A model generated the notes under the pieces. It had not been told where the DNA came from. It saw only the letters and a program-made list of their open reading frames with translations, and ran no database searches. Of a DNA stretch of 64,000 bases, positions 45,691-54,167 are shown piece after piece. The stretch is from Paenibacillus pinihumi DSM 23905 = JCM 16419. Lineage in GTDB: Bacteria > Bacillota > Bacilli > Paenibacillales > Paenibacillaceae. How positions within the stretch are numbered: position 1 is the stretch's first letter; each line of letters starts with the position of its first letter. The stretch is from positions 1 to 64,000 of the forward strand of contig NZ_AULX01000026.1 of assembly GCF_000422505.1 (NCBI RefSeq), written 5' to 3'. The position numbers were made by a program, and so were the translations under genes.

Positions 45691-46176
45691 CTACTGCATC
45701 CCTCTGTAAATGCCGGGTACGGAGTCCGGAATTTCCGTCGCTCCTACTGTTTTCGCATAAAATTCAGTCGGCCCTGCAGCGCCGATAATGCCATAGCCGT
45801 AGCCATCTTCCCTCATGGCATGAAGGGCCGCGATTAGAAGCGCTTTGCCTGCACCCAGACCTCTGGCTTCAGGAGAGACGCCAGTGGGACCGAAGAAGCC
45901 TTTGGCGGTTGCATTATAGCAGGCGAAGCCAATCAATGTCCCCTTTTCAGAACCGGGCTCTTCCTTGACCGCAAGGAGACAGGTATTGGGCTGCTGGGCG
46001 TAGGCGAATTCACATTCGCTGGCCCAGTATTCATTGAATTCTTTTTTTACCCATGCAATGACATTATGCTTCTCTGGCGGCATTCCACGCCTGATGGTGA
46101 TCCCTTTTTCCCTTAAGTCCATGAGTAGAGGAGCAAGCTCTGGCAGTTCATATAGCTTTACTAGCATATCCGGCAT
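45691..46176 (-). CDS. GNAT-family N-acetyltransferase
   Basis: The start is ATG 46176, eight bases after TTGGAGGT; a longer frame upstream lacks a ribosome site. The 161-residue protein has the acetyl-CoA-binding segment VSPEARGLGAGKALLIAALHAM and the C-terminal EFYAKTVGATEIP. The N-terminal half, LPELAPLLMDLREKGITIRRGMPPEKHNVIAWVKKEF, is also found in GNAT proteins of Bacilli. Substrate unknown. Confidence 0.85.
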   Translation of the reverse strand: MPDMLVKLYELPELAPLLMDLREKGITIRRGMPPEKHNVIAWVKKEFNEYWASECEFAYAQQPNTCLLAVKEEPGSEKGTLIGFACYNATAKGFFGPTGVSPEARGLGAGKALLIAALHAMREDGYGYGIIGAAGPTEFYAKTVGATEIPDSVPGIYRGMQ

Positions 46177-46401
46177 AGGGTATGACCTCCAAATAGAGTG
46201 ATGGCAAAGATGCAAAACATAATTTCCTTAATCTGTATCTTTATCATATTATAGGAGCCTGCCAGTAGCAATTCCATTTTATTGTGAGTTATCAGGAAAA
46301 TAATAGATATATTTCTCGTTGGAATCCAATTATTAGTTAAAACTATGAAACATATTACCTTTCATAAAAATATAAATATATGGATATTTATCCAAAAATG
46401 G

Positions 46402-46430
46402 TTGACAGGTTATGGGAGCATCTGTAATAT
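46402..46430 (+). promoter_or_regulatory. Consensus sigma-A promoter upstream of the heme module
   Basis: TTGACA at 46402 and TAATAT at 46425 with a 17-base spacer. It lies about 110 bases ahead of the Fur box and 307 bases ahead of the small NEAT-like gene. A second, weaker pair (TTGCAA 46526, TATCAT 46548) overlaps the Fur box itself. Confidence 0.7.
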
Positions 46431-46483
46431 AAAGCTATCGATGACGATGTACACGTTATCGGGTTTCTGAGAGAGAGGATACG

Positions 46484-46648
46484 ATGTATACCGGTGCATT
46501 GTACTTCCGCCACAGAAATTTTTTTTGCAACCACAATGATAATGATTATCATTATCTGATTAAACGCATGGCGTTCTGTGGTCTTGAACTCTCATTTATC
46601 AAAACAGGAAGGGGTGCATGTAGCTTCATTAATTGGTTTAGGAGTTGA
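46484..46648 (+). CDS. Possible 54-residue leader ORF spanning the Fur box
   Basis: ATG 46484 follows GAGAGAGG by six bases and lies about 47 bases after the predicted start of the 46402 promoter. The frame reads MYTGALYFRHRNFFCNH and continues through the Fur box (giving DNDYHY) to TGA at 46646. The product is rich in His, Asn, Cys and Phe and has no known relatives. It may be chance, or a small leader peptide. The ribosome site is the main argument for it. Confidence 0.3.
   Translation: MYTGALYFRHRNFFCNHNDNDYHYLIKRMAFCGLELSFIKTGRGACSFINWFRS
46537..46556. promoter_or_regulatory. Fur box of the NEAT/SLH heme module
   Basis: TGATAATGATTATCA (46537-46551) is an exact 7-1-7 box, and the full 19-base GATAATGATTATCATTATC (46538-46556) also matches the classical Fur consensus at nearly every base. 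It lies 180 bases before the small NEAT-like gene and should make the module iron-repressed. Confidence 0.92.
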
Positions 46649-46736
46649 GAACACGGGCGCTGCTGCCACTACGAAGGCGGACAGAGCTGTTAATGCTTGA
46701 TCCAAAATAAAACACATTTAAAGGGAGTGTATTCAA

Positions 46737-47123
46737 ATGGCAAAAACGATGAAAAAAACAATTACTTTGATGCTTACAATGATGGTACTGGCTCTGGCTG
46801 TAGCTATTCCGGCGTTCGCTGCTACGAATAAAACTTATACTTTCTATTACAATGGAGCACCTAGCACTCATGCCAGCGCTTTTATTAATGGTCCTGCAGT
46901 AGTTGATAATGATGGCTTTACTACGACTTTCACTCTGCTCAATACAAGCAATGTCATCAAAGGCGTGAAATATAACGGAGCAACTGTTCCTGTTACTTAT
47001 TCCAGTGGCAATGCTGTTTTCACTATCGAAGTTTTTAACTTCAATGCCCCTGTATCCATCACGCTGGATCTGCAATATCCAGGCGGCCACTCCGCTCCAA
47101 TGACAGTTCAAGCTGTATTTTAA
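46737..47123 (+). CDS. Small secreted NEAT-like protein
   Basis: The 128-residue product has a signal peptide ending AIPAFAAT (about residue 29) and a single beta-sandwich module. The module follows the NEAT pattern: an opening YTFYYNG, a helix region STHASAFINGPAVV, a central SNVIKGVKYNGATVPVTY, and a final beta strand pair to GGHSAPMTVQAVF. The heme-binding SxxxxY and YxxxY/H residues of true NEAT domains are not present. It may thus bind another ligand or help in transfer. It is the first full gene after the Fur box; AAGGGAG precedes its ATG. Confidence 0.75.
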   Translation: MAKTMKKTITLMLTMMVLALAVAIPAFAATNKTYTFYYNGAPSTHASAFINGPAVVDNDGFTTTFTLLNTSNVIKGVKYNGATVPVTYSSGNAVFTIEVFNFNAPVSITLDLQYPGGHSAPMTVQAVF

Positions 47124-47147
47124 ACTGTTCAACAATTGATTCAAAAA

Positions 47148-47193
47148 GATAAGGGAGAGCGATTTGCATTTTTGCAGACCGCCCTCCTTTATC
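47148..47193 (+). terminator. Intercistronic hairpin between the two NEAT genes
   Basis: GATAAGGGAGAGCG pairs with CGCCCTCCTTTATC, with one mismatch and one G-T pair. It could partly end transcription, so that the small protein is made in excess over the large one. Confidence 0.55.
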
Positions 47194-47336
47194 CATGAAG
47201 TGAATGATTTTCCCTTTACCATAAGGAAATCAACCCAAACTCTCATCGGTTGAGGCCGGTGTAAGAATCTCATATACAGGCCTCAGCTTGTGAGCAAATG
47301 GCAAGTTGAATACATATTTAAAGGAGCGTTGTACAA

Positions 47337-50300
47337 GTGAATAGGGTCAAGAAGTACGTATCCATGTTGTTAATTTTCATGTTTCTCGCAGGCTTGGTTC
47401 CGCTCGGGCGTGTTGCCGCAGCTGAAGGAACAATGGTCTTAAAAGACGGTGAGTACTCGGTGGGTTATAAGTATTATAAAGACAATACGAACGAACCGTC
47501 CGTAACAGACGACTATGGATATCCGGGCACAGGTGTGCTGATTGTTAAAGGGAACACATACTATTTTGAACACGACATGAAGTTTTACCACTATTTCGGA
47601 TACTTTGCTTCGCGGAAGCCCGGGCAGCCTAAGGCCGTTATTGCCCAAAATAATAAGTCGGCTAGCGGAGCGGAAGGGTATGAGGTCATAGCTTCTACTA
47701 AAGCAGAAGGTGGGGAAGACCGTACCAAAGTACGCATTCTAATAGAGGACTATAATAAACGCCAGGATTTACTGATGCATATTCTTATTCCAGGCATTAA
47801 TTATGATAACTGGTATAATGCACAGTTGGAGCTTGACCTGAGCAAGATCCCGTCTTCAGGCGAAGATGATGATCTGACCATGGCCAAGAAGCAACTGGAG
47901 CAAATGTTCACGGACGCCCATACGTTATATGAGAATGCAAAGGAAGGAACAGGGAATGGCTCCTATCCTGTCGGCTCTAAAAAAGAATTCGAATCAGCCA
48001 TTCATCAGGCACAAGAACTGGCCGCAAATGCTGGTGATGATATCCAGCTGATTCGGGCGGTTTATGCTTTCCTGAATGAAGCGTATACGAAATTTGTTGC
48101 GAAAAAAATAGTGACTGACAGGGCAGCCTTGTTGGCCTTAATCGATCAAGTAGATGCCATCGTCGATTCCGTCAAAAATGCAGGAACGGCTGAAGGAACT
48201 CCTAATAGAGGCGCAGCTGTCGCTGGAGAGTATCCGCCCGGTACATCCAACAGTTTGAGAGGCTTCTTAGGCGCTGCCAAAGGGGCTGCGGGTGATTTGG
48301 ATGCATCCCAAGCTGTAATTGATGAGACATTTAAAAATTTAAAAGAGCAATTCGATGCGCTTGAGTTGAAAAAGTTCGTTGAATCAACGGGAACAATAAC
48401 TATGATTAATTCGATTGGCGAGGATGCCCAAATTTCAGAATACGCCAAGGAAATTGATCCAGCGTCAACCTTATTAAGAGGCCAAGATCCGTATCGCACA
48501 ACCCATGCCAATATTGCTTTTCTTTTGGAGCAGAATCCAACAGAAGTCTCTTTTGCGAGTCCGACAGCAGCAGGCGGGTTCAACCCGTCAAGTTTGTCTG
48601 CGGCAAAGAAATCTGCCCTGAATTCAACTGCTTCCAGACAGGTATACCAGATTACTCCCAGACATGACATCGCGAAGGACGAGGTGTATCAGGGGCTGGC
48701 TTACTTGGAATACACCATTGAAGGTGTAAAAAGAGAGGTATATATCAGCTTCAACTCCGCACAGCTCGCACAGTTGAATAAAGCTATATTGGAGGCCCAG
48801 GAGCTGCATGACAAAGCTGTTGAAGGCTCAGATAGCGGTGAGTATGCGGAAGGCTCAAAAGCAGTCTTGCAAGTTAAAATTGACGAAGTCAAAAAGATGG
48901 GCGGCAATCTTGCTGCAACCCGTCCGCAAATCGCAAATGCGAGTGAAGTTCTTCAGAATGCGGTTCAGCAGTTTAAATCACAGCTTGTTCCTTTGATTTA
49001 CTTCACTGCTGTGCATGAAACAGCCCAAGCGTTTTCCAGTATGGACAGCTATATGGTTAAGCCTGCTAAAGTCAATTTTTCTAATGGAAAAGCAAAGGTA
49101 GAGTTGACCGTTAAGGACAGCACCACAGTTACCGAATTTAAAATCAAGCAAGGCGAGAACTACGTACCTGCTGCCGTGGTAAGTGAAGATAAAGAAAAAA
49201 ATACGCGTGTAGTCAGTTTTGAAGTTAATGATCTTGGCAAACTGGTAGATGCACGTGTGCGTACTGTGGTTCCTTCCCAGAATTATGACCGGGAGCATAA
49301 TATCCGGTTGAACTTTAACAACGTGGACAACACAGCATTATTTTCCTTGATCAATGCTGCAAATGCCAAGCTGCGTGCAGCTGTTACCGGAACTGAGCCC
49401 GGCCAGTATACGGAGGCTGCCAAAGCGGTATTAAAGGCAGCTGTTGATGAGGCAAATACAGAAGCAGTTAGCCTGTCCGCAACGCCTGAGACATCTGCAG
49501 CAGCGACAGCCAAGCTTAAGGAAGCAGTCGCCCTGTTCGAACGTTCAGACAACAAGAACCTGAATCCGCTGAATACCCTGATTGCATCCGCACAATCGGC
49601 ACATGACAGCGCCAATGAAGGTACAAGTGTAAACCAGTACAAAGCCGGCTCGAAGCAAAAATTGCAGGCCGCTATCGGAGTGGCTAAAGAATCAGCCGCA
49701 AATCCGGTGAACCAGAACCAGATTAACGAAGCTGCTGTGAAGCTGCAAGCGGCGCTGGATGCATTCCAGGCGTCCAAGAACTTCAGCACGGGAAATTACA
49801 ATGCAACGCTGAAATCATCCTCCCCGGCTTTTGCGGGTCATATTCAGGGAACAGCGGAGCTTGCAGTTGGCGCTCAAACGAGCAAGCTGACAATAACGCC
49901 TAAACCAGGCGTAACCGTTAAAAAGCTGATCAATCAAACAACGAATGAGGAAATCCTGCCGGTTGGCTCTATGTCTCCTGCTGCTGTGTCTTCTCAGGGC
50001 TTCAGGGGTACAGCTGCGCTGCTGGCGCTGACATCCGGGGCGTCTGTTCCGGTTCAGTTCGAAGTGAAGGATCTGAGCAGCCCGTACAGTCTGGTTATTG
50101 AATATATCGACAATGAACAAGTGAAAGAGACCAGCTACACAGTCCAGCTTGCTAACATTACATCCAAGACCACACCGTATTACCCTGGCGGCAATTCGGG
50201 TGTAGTGGTCGGTACATCAGATAAATACTACTATATCGATTTCAAAGTTCTGAAAGAGGGCACGGCAGAAACATCGATGATGCAAAGCTATGTAGTGCCC

Positions 50301-51185
50301 AAAGCGCTGGTCAAGGAATCCGGCAGCTCGAAGACTGTACAATTTACAGTGAAACAAAGCAGCGCCATCAAAGTGCTAACCATTGACGGTCATGAAGTTG
50401 CGGATGTGAGCAAAAACGAGGCTGCGGATACAAGAGTTGTATCTGTCAGCTTGACGGACCTGTCCGCGAAGCTTAAGGCCACTGTGAAGCTGAGCATCCC
50501 GGCGCAAAACTATAATAGCGAGCACACTGTCCAATTTGTCTTTGATACGGCTTCGGTGAAGGCTGCTGATGCCAACGCTGCAGTGCCTGGAGTAGAGACA
50601 ACAGGTACAACCGTACAGACCCCGGACAAAGGCAATGAGACCCAGGAGCCGGAAACAGACTTTGCAGACATTAAAGGGCATTGGGCTCAAGCCGAGATTG
50701 GGAAGGCTGTCACGCTTGGGATCGCTACAGGTTATGCTGACGGAACTTTCCGGCCGGACGGGGTCATCACCCGGGCCGAATTCGTATCCCTGCTCAGCCG
50801 TGCGCTGAAGCTTGAGGCAGGGAAGGAAGCGGCATTCCAGGATGCCAGCCGTATTCCTGCATGGGCTCGTGAGCATGTAGCGAAGGCTGCAAGCGCCGGC
50901 CTGATTGGAGGCTACAGTGATCAGACCTTCCGTCCGGACCAGCAGATCAGCCGTGCGGAGCTTGCAGTCATTATCACCCGTGCAGCGAAGCTGGAGACCG
51001 GCAAGAGCGCAGCTCTGAGCTTTGCAGATGCCGGGCTGATCCCGGGGTGGGCACAGGCTGAGATTGCGGCTGCTGTCCAGGCCGGATTGATTCAGGGCAA
51101 AGGCGGCAATACTTTTGATCCATCAGCAGCCGCAACGCGTGCGGAAGCTTTGGCATTGATCATCAAGCTGTTGGATGAGAAATAA
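47337..51185 (+). CDS. Large NEAT/helical-repeat/SLH surface protein, probable heme capture
   Basis: The 1282-residue protein starts at GTG, ten bases after AAAGGAG, with a signal peptide to about residue 28. Five NEAT-like modules (about 30-172, 348-476, 552-661, 818-945, 964-1070) alternate with FIVAR-like helical repeats (about 181-345, 478-550, 663-812). Three SLH repeats (about 1107-1282) tie it to the wall. Modules three and five keep the heme helix (SSMDSY, TSMMQSY) and a YxxxH pair (NYDREH, NYNSEH), where the classical motif is YxxxY. The other modules are divergent. B. anthracis BslK is a known NEAT/SLH heme protein. The Fur box upstream fits heme-iron scavenging; no isd-type importer is in view. 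Confidence 0.88.
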   Translation: MNRVKKYVSMLLIFMFLAGLVPLGRVAAAEGTMVLKDGEYSVGYKYYKDNTNEPSVTDDYGYPGTGVLIVKGNTYYFEHDMKFYHYFGYFASRKPGQPKAVIAQNNKSASGAEGYEVIASTKAEGGEDRTKVRILIEDYNKRQDLLMHILIPGINYDNWYNAQLELDLSKIPSSGEDDDLTMAKKQLEQMFTDAHTLYENAKEGTGNGSYPVGSKKEFESAIHQAQELAANAGDDIQLIRAVYAFLNEAYTKFVAKKIVTDRAALLALIDQVDAIVDSVKNAGTAEGTPNRGAAVAGEYPPGTSNSLRGFLGAAKGAAGDLDASQAVIDETFKNLKEQFDALELKKFVESTGTITMINSIGEDAQISEYAKEIDPASTLLRGQDPYRTTHANIAFLLEQNPTEVSFASPTAAGGFNPSSLSAAKKSALNSTASRQVYQITPRHDIAKDEVYQGLAYLEYTIEGVKREVYISFNSAQLAQLNKAILEAQELHDKAVEGSDSGEYAEGSKAVLQVKIDEVKKMGGNLAATRPQIANASEVLQNAVQQFKSQLVPLIYFTAVHETAQAFSSMDSYMVKPAKVNFSNGKAKVELTVKDSTTVTEFKIKQGENYVPAAVVSEDKEKNTRVVSFEVNDLGKLVDARVRTVVPSQNYDREHNIRLNFNNVDNTALFSLINAANAKLRAAVTGTEPGQYTEAAKAVLKAAVDEANTEAVSLSATPETSAAATAKLKEAVALFERSDNKNLNPLNTLIASAQSAHDSANEGTSVNQYKAGSKQKLQAAIGVAKESAANPVNQNQINEAAVKLQAALDAFQASKNFSTGNYNATLKSSSPAFAGHIQGTAELAVGAQTSKLTITPKPGVTVKKLINQTTNEEILPVGSMSPAAVSSQGFRGTAALLALTSGASVPVQFEVKDLSSPYSLVIEYIDNEQVKETSYTVQLANITSKTTPYYPGGNSGVVVGTSDKYYYIDFKVLKEGTAETSMMQSYVVPKALVKESGSSKTVQFTVKQSSAIKVLTIDGHEVADVSKNEAADTRVVSVSLTDLSAKLKATVKLSIPAQNYNSEHTVQFVFDTASVKAADANAAVPGVETTGTTVQTPDKGNETQEPETDFADIKGHWAQAEIGKAVTLGIATGYADGTFRPDGVITRAEFVSLLSRALKLEAGKEAAFQDASRIPAWAREHVAKAASAGLIGGYSDQTFRPDQQISRAELAVIITRAAKLETGKSAALSFADAGLIPGWAQAEIAAAVQAGLIQGKGGNTFDPSAAATRAEALALIIKLLDEK

Positions 51186-51199
51186 GAAGCGGCAAGAAT

Positions 51200-51229
51200 G
51201 GGGTGGCGGAATGTAAATTCCGTCGCCCC
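51200..51229 (+). terminator. Terminator of the NEAT/SLH gene
   Basis: GGGGTGGCGGAA pairs with TTCCGTCGCCCC (two G-T pairs), then TTCATCATT. It ends the message 15-45 bases after the stop, well before the next promoter at 51368. Confidence 0.75.
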
Positions 51230-51367
51230 TTCATCATTAGAATGCTCCTTTGTTAAACGGAATGTATTGCTGCCATTGCAGAAAGAGAAGCGGTTGGAGC
51301 ATAGGTGCAAATTAAAACAAAATGTGACAAGAGTGGTTTGCATGCAAAGAAAATAGAAGTGAAGCAG

Positions 51368-51428
51368 TTGACATTGAAGCGTGAGAGAGGTATCATTAAG
51401 TTGTAAGTGATAATGGTTATCATTATCA
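51368..51428 (+). promoter_or_regulatory. Strong promoter with Fur box and no gene behind it
   Basis: TTGACA at 51368 and TATCAT at 51391 are 17 bases apart. A 21-base palindromic Fur site occupies 51408-51428, built of TGATAATGG, TTA and TCATTATCA, over the expected start of transcription. No protein gene of credible size follows on this strand before the terminator at 51508. Confidence 0.85.
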
Positions 51429-51558
51429 AATGATAAAAATCACCTTCGTATTCTAATCGCAATCATCGTCGAAGTCAGAATATCGGAGTGACAGAGCTTA
51501 TGCTCACAAGAAGAGGCCAGTGTTAAGCCCCCCTTACGCTGGTCTCTTCTTATGTTTT
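51403..51558 (+). ncRNA. Candidate Fur-regulated small RNA
   Basis: A transcript from the 51368 promoter to the 51508 terminator would be about 155 bases. It lacks a credible gene: the only short frames are 8 codons (51430-51456, without ribosome site) and 8 codons (ATG near 51500, running into the terminator). The terminator loop is GCCCCCC, a C-run that could pair with G-rich ribosome binding sites. This resembles Fur-controlled regulatory RNAs such as FsrA of B. subtilis, which uses C-rich stretches to silence iron-rich proteins. No sequence match to FsrA is claimed. Alternative: a promoter remnant whose gene was lost when the neighbouring AT-rich islet came in. Confidence 0.55.
51508..51558 (+). 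terminator. Strong terminator with C-rich loop
   Basis: AAGAAGAGGCCAGTGT (51508-51523) pairs with ACGCTGGTCTCTTCTT (51536-51551), two G-T pairs; the apical loop contains CCCCCC at 51528-51533. ATG and six T follow. It points rightward and lies 9 bases before the end of the leftward DUF5050-like gene. Confidence 0.85.
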
Positions 51559-51566
51559 TTATTTGC

Positions 51567-52487
51567 CTAGTTAAAGTTGATTTCTTCAATTTTTCTTAGA
51601 GCAGGGTTGGGGTGATCCATATAAAACCAACTACCATCAGTCCACTGCATACCGTAGTATTTATTATCATCATCCCTTAATGGGAAGCTTTCCCCGGTAG
51701 TCTTATTGTATTTACGCATATGTTTGTCAAAATAGTAAATTTCTTTTTCATTGTCATAAAAAATATCTTCTGCATGATTAATTAGTTTGCTTATTTTGGG
51801 GTTGCTATATTGTACTTCGTAAACGGCCTTATCCTCCTCGGCCAAATAGATTAAACCCTTCTCCGTATATAGAACTTTTACAATTGTATGAGGTACGCTT
51901 GCAAGTTCCGACAATTGCTCTGTTTTTAAGTCGAGGCTAGAAACAGTATGTCCTAATGGTTCAACAAAATAAACAACGTCACTGCTAACCATATAACTAT
52001 TAACAGGTGTTTTAGTTAACAGTTCCTGTTCTGAACCATTATGCCTGATACGGTTGATTCGTTGATGACTGTCCACAAAATAAATCCAATCCGCTTCGGC
52101 TATGATAAGTCCAACTTCTTCATCAGTTATACGAGTATTGTTTTCTCCTGTGATGAGTGACTTATAGAGTTTCGAACCATCTGACTTATTTTGGTAAAAA
52201 AGTTGATCGCCCAGGACATTAATAAAGCCGGCAGATTGTCTGACAAGGATCTGTTTGTGCTCTCCATCCTTGGTTTTGGTATAAATATAACTGTGATCCT
52301 CTGGCTCGGCGTAGAAGATCCAATCACCCTGAGAAGTTACGTACCCGCCATTTAGAATATTATTCATCGTATTACCAATCTCGTTAGACTTTAAAGCATC
52401 AGGCCGCTCTTTATCATAGTTACATCCGCTTAAAAGTATCACTAGAAATAAGAGGAGATATCCCTTTTTTAACGTTGGAAACAACAT
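51567..52487 (-). CDS. DUF5050-like beta-propeller lipoprotein
   Basis: The 306-residue lipoprotein has a lipobox LLSGC (Cys22) and then repeated blades of the pattern DWIFYAEPEDHSYIYTKTKDG, DQLFYQNKSDGSKLYKSL and DWIYFVDSHQRINRIRHNG, typical of DUF5050/WG-like propellers. Such proteins bind ligands on the cell surface; no enzymatic residue can be named. The base composition is clearly more AT-rich than in the flanking genes. It follows a secreted papain-fold-like protein gene in the same direction (131 bases apart). A related protein lies at 54764-56074. Confidence 0.75.
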   Translation of the reverse strand: MLFPTLKKGYLLLFLVILLSGCNYDKERPDALKSNEIGNTMNNILNGGYVTSQGDWIFYAEPEDHSYIYTKTKDGEHKQILVRQSAGFINVLGDQLFYQNKSDGSKLYKSLITGENNTRITDEEVGLIIAEADWIYFVDSHQRINRIRHNGSEQELLTKTPVNSYMVSSDVVYFVEPLGHTVSSLDLKTEQLSELASVPHTIVKVLYTEKGLIYLAEEDKAVYEVQYSNPKISKLINHAEDIFYDNEKEIYYFDKHMRKYNKTTGESFPLRDDDNKYYGMQWTDGSWFYMDHPNPALRKIEEINFN

Positions 52488-52617
52488 TTACATTCATCCT
52501 ACCTTCATTTCTATTCACTTTAAAGTAAGCGAGCCTCGCCAGTTATGACACTGGCGAAGCATTTATAGTTTTAATTAAATTGAATTCAATAATAAGTTTA
52601 TTATAAGCAGCATTCCA

Positions 52618-53817
52618 TTATGGTGTGTTAAATCGACTCACGCTACCACAGCAATACCATGCAGAATAATCAATCCAGCGGTCACTTGTACTCCAATTAT
52701 CATTAAGGCGAAGGAAGTTCTTGTCCCCATTCAATATTCCTGATTTTTCATAAGTCCGGTATCCTTTGACCAGAACAGTATGGTTTGTATAATACCCATT
52801 AGCCATATTAAATAAAGCAGGACGGTTATTATCAATTTCTGTTTTGAAAATGCTAAAAGAAATTACATAAACATTGTTACCCTTTCCATTAGAATAATTA
52901 TATTTTTTCCAAATATCAGTAATAATATCATCGATTTTTGTTGGTGGTGTTCCACCACTTGAAGTATACCCGTGATTTGTAGCAATAGTTTTAATGTCAT
53001 TATAAAGAGTTGTAATATTTGAAGGTATATTTGAATAGCTTGATCTGAAGTAACTGAAGGCTTGGGTCAGTGAGGACAAGGTGCAATTTTCTACATTTGA
53101 CTCGAAGGATGACTGAAGTCGAGCTGTAATACTAAGAGTTTTCTGGGTTTTCATTGTCCAGCCAGAACCATATGTGTCTACAATATATTGATACACGTCA
53201 GGAATTTCTACTGTTGAAAAAGCGGATATCCCATTTGAACCGTTTTTTTCTCCATCGGCCATCCATTTATTTAGTGACCCAAAAGATCGTAGTTGTGCTG
53301 ATAATTCAGGGTTAATCTCAGGAGGACTGGCAGTACGGAGCAAATTTTTGGCTACAATAGAATCAGGAGCAATTTCTGCTTCCAGAGTATATAGTTTGTT
53401 ATCAGACTCAAGATAGTATTCTATAGGAGAAGCGTAGTAAATTTTATCTGCATCTTCCAACCCGCTAATTTGATATACCGGGTCATCGGTATAAGAGAAT
53501 TCAGTAACAGATAAGTCTCCACCAGTATTTTGAACGAAAATGTAGCCATTCTTTACACCTTGTTTGGTCAATTTAAAAGTGTAGCCGATCAAATTATTAT
53601 TAATATCATAAATCTCGTTTACAGATTGAATTCTTGTATTCCGGTCCCAACCAGAATCTTCATTTTCATATTTATCACTAGCTATAAACCAAGCAGCAAA
53701 TAGACCGTAGTCCTCATAAACAGATGAATCTGATTCAGCATGAAGATTGTAAGCAGGGATGTTAAAAAAGAGTAAGCTAAAACACAAAAACACAAAAAAA
53801 GGTTTACACCATTTCAT
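52618..53817 (-). CDS. Secreted C39/C10-like cysteine peptidase-fold protein
   Basis: The 399-residue protein has a signal peptide (about residues 1-27, ending NLHAES) and a propeptide-like N-terminal half. The C-terminal half shows a papain-like triad: Cys245 in NVENCTLSSLTQAFSYF, His346 in NHTVLVKGY, and Asn374 in LNDNWS. This order and the spacing fit the streptopain/C39-like peptidase clan. It is AT-rich compared with its surroundings, which suggests transfer. Its target is unknown; the neighbouring lipoprotein may be a partner. No clear relation to lantibiotic export was seen (no ABC transporter). Confidence 0.7.
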   Translation of the reverse strand: MKWCKPFFVFLCFSLLFFNIPAYNLHAESDSSVYEDYGLFAAWFIASDKYENEDSGWDRNTRIQSVNEIYDINNNLIGYTFKLTKQGVKNGYIFVQNTGGDLSVTEFSYTDDPVYQISGLEDADKIYYASPIEYYLESDNKLYTLEAEIAPDSIVAKNLLRTASPPEINPELSAQLRSFGSLNKWMADGEKNGSNGISAFSTVEIPDVYQYIVDTYGSGWTMKTQKTLSITARLQSSFESNVENCTLSSLTQAFSYFRSSYSNIPSNITTLYNDIKTIATNHGYTSSGGTPPTKIDDIITDIWKKYNYSNGKGNNVYVISFSIFKTEIDNNRPALFNMANGYYTNHTVLVKGYRTYEKSGILNGDKNFLRLNDNWSTSDRWIDYSAWYCCGSVSRFNTP

Positions 53818-54167
53818 AAAAACTTTCTCCTCCCTTAGTATATTAATAAATTAAAAATTAAGCATTTTCTAAGATGAAGAAGTTTTAACCCCTCTCCATG
53901 AATTAACCTCAAAAGATACATAAATGGAAAAAAATTCTTATGGGTCCTTTTTAGGATATCATATTCCCTCTGTGTAATCAACGATTCAATGATATTATGA
54001 GAGTCTGACTTCTTTGGTAATTTGAATTCTGAAACTTTGCATTCCAACGTTATAAACTGTACCAGTGTGGAACAGTTTAATGCTGTCCAAACAAAAAAAC
54101 CTCTATTTCGCTTGTCGTAACAAGGGATGGAAGTTTTGGTTAGTGATGAGGCAGCTGGCATCTACTT
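53818..54167 (-). other. AT-rich stretch with an unsupported 108-codon frame
   Basis: A leftward frame (53835-54161) reads MPAASSLTKTSIPCYDKRN but has no ribosome site or known motif. It starts at the edge of the decayed NEAT/SLH copy. It could be a remnant of inserted DNA. It also holds the promoter of the peptidase gene. Not called as a gene. Confidence 0.35.

Noticed and set aside
53835-54161. 108-codon leftward frame between the peptidase gene and the pseudogene
   Set aside because: No ribosome site, no motif, and it stops at the pseudogene border; kept only as a note on the AT-rich stretch.
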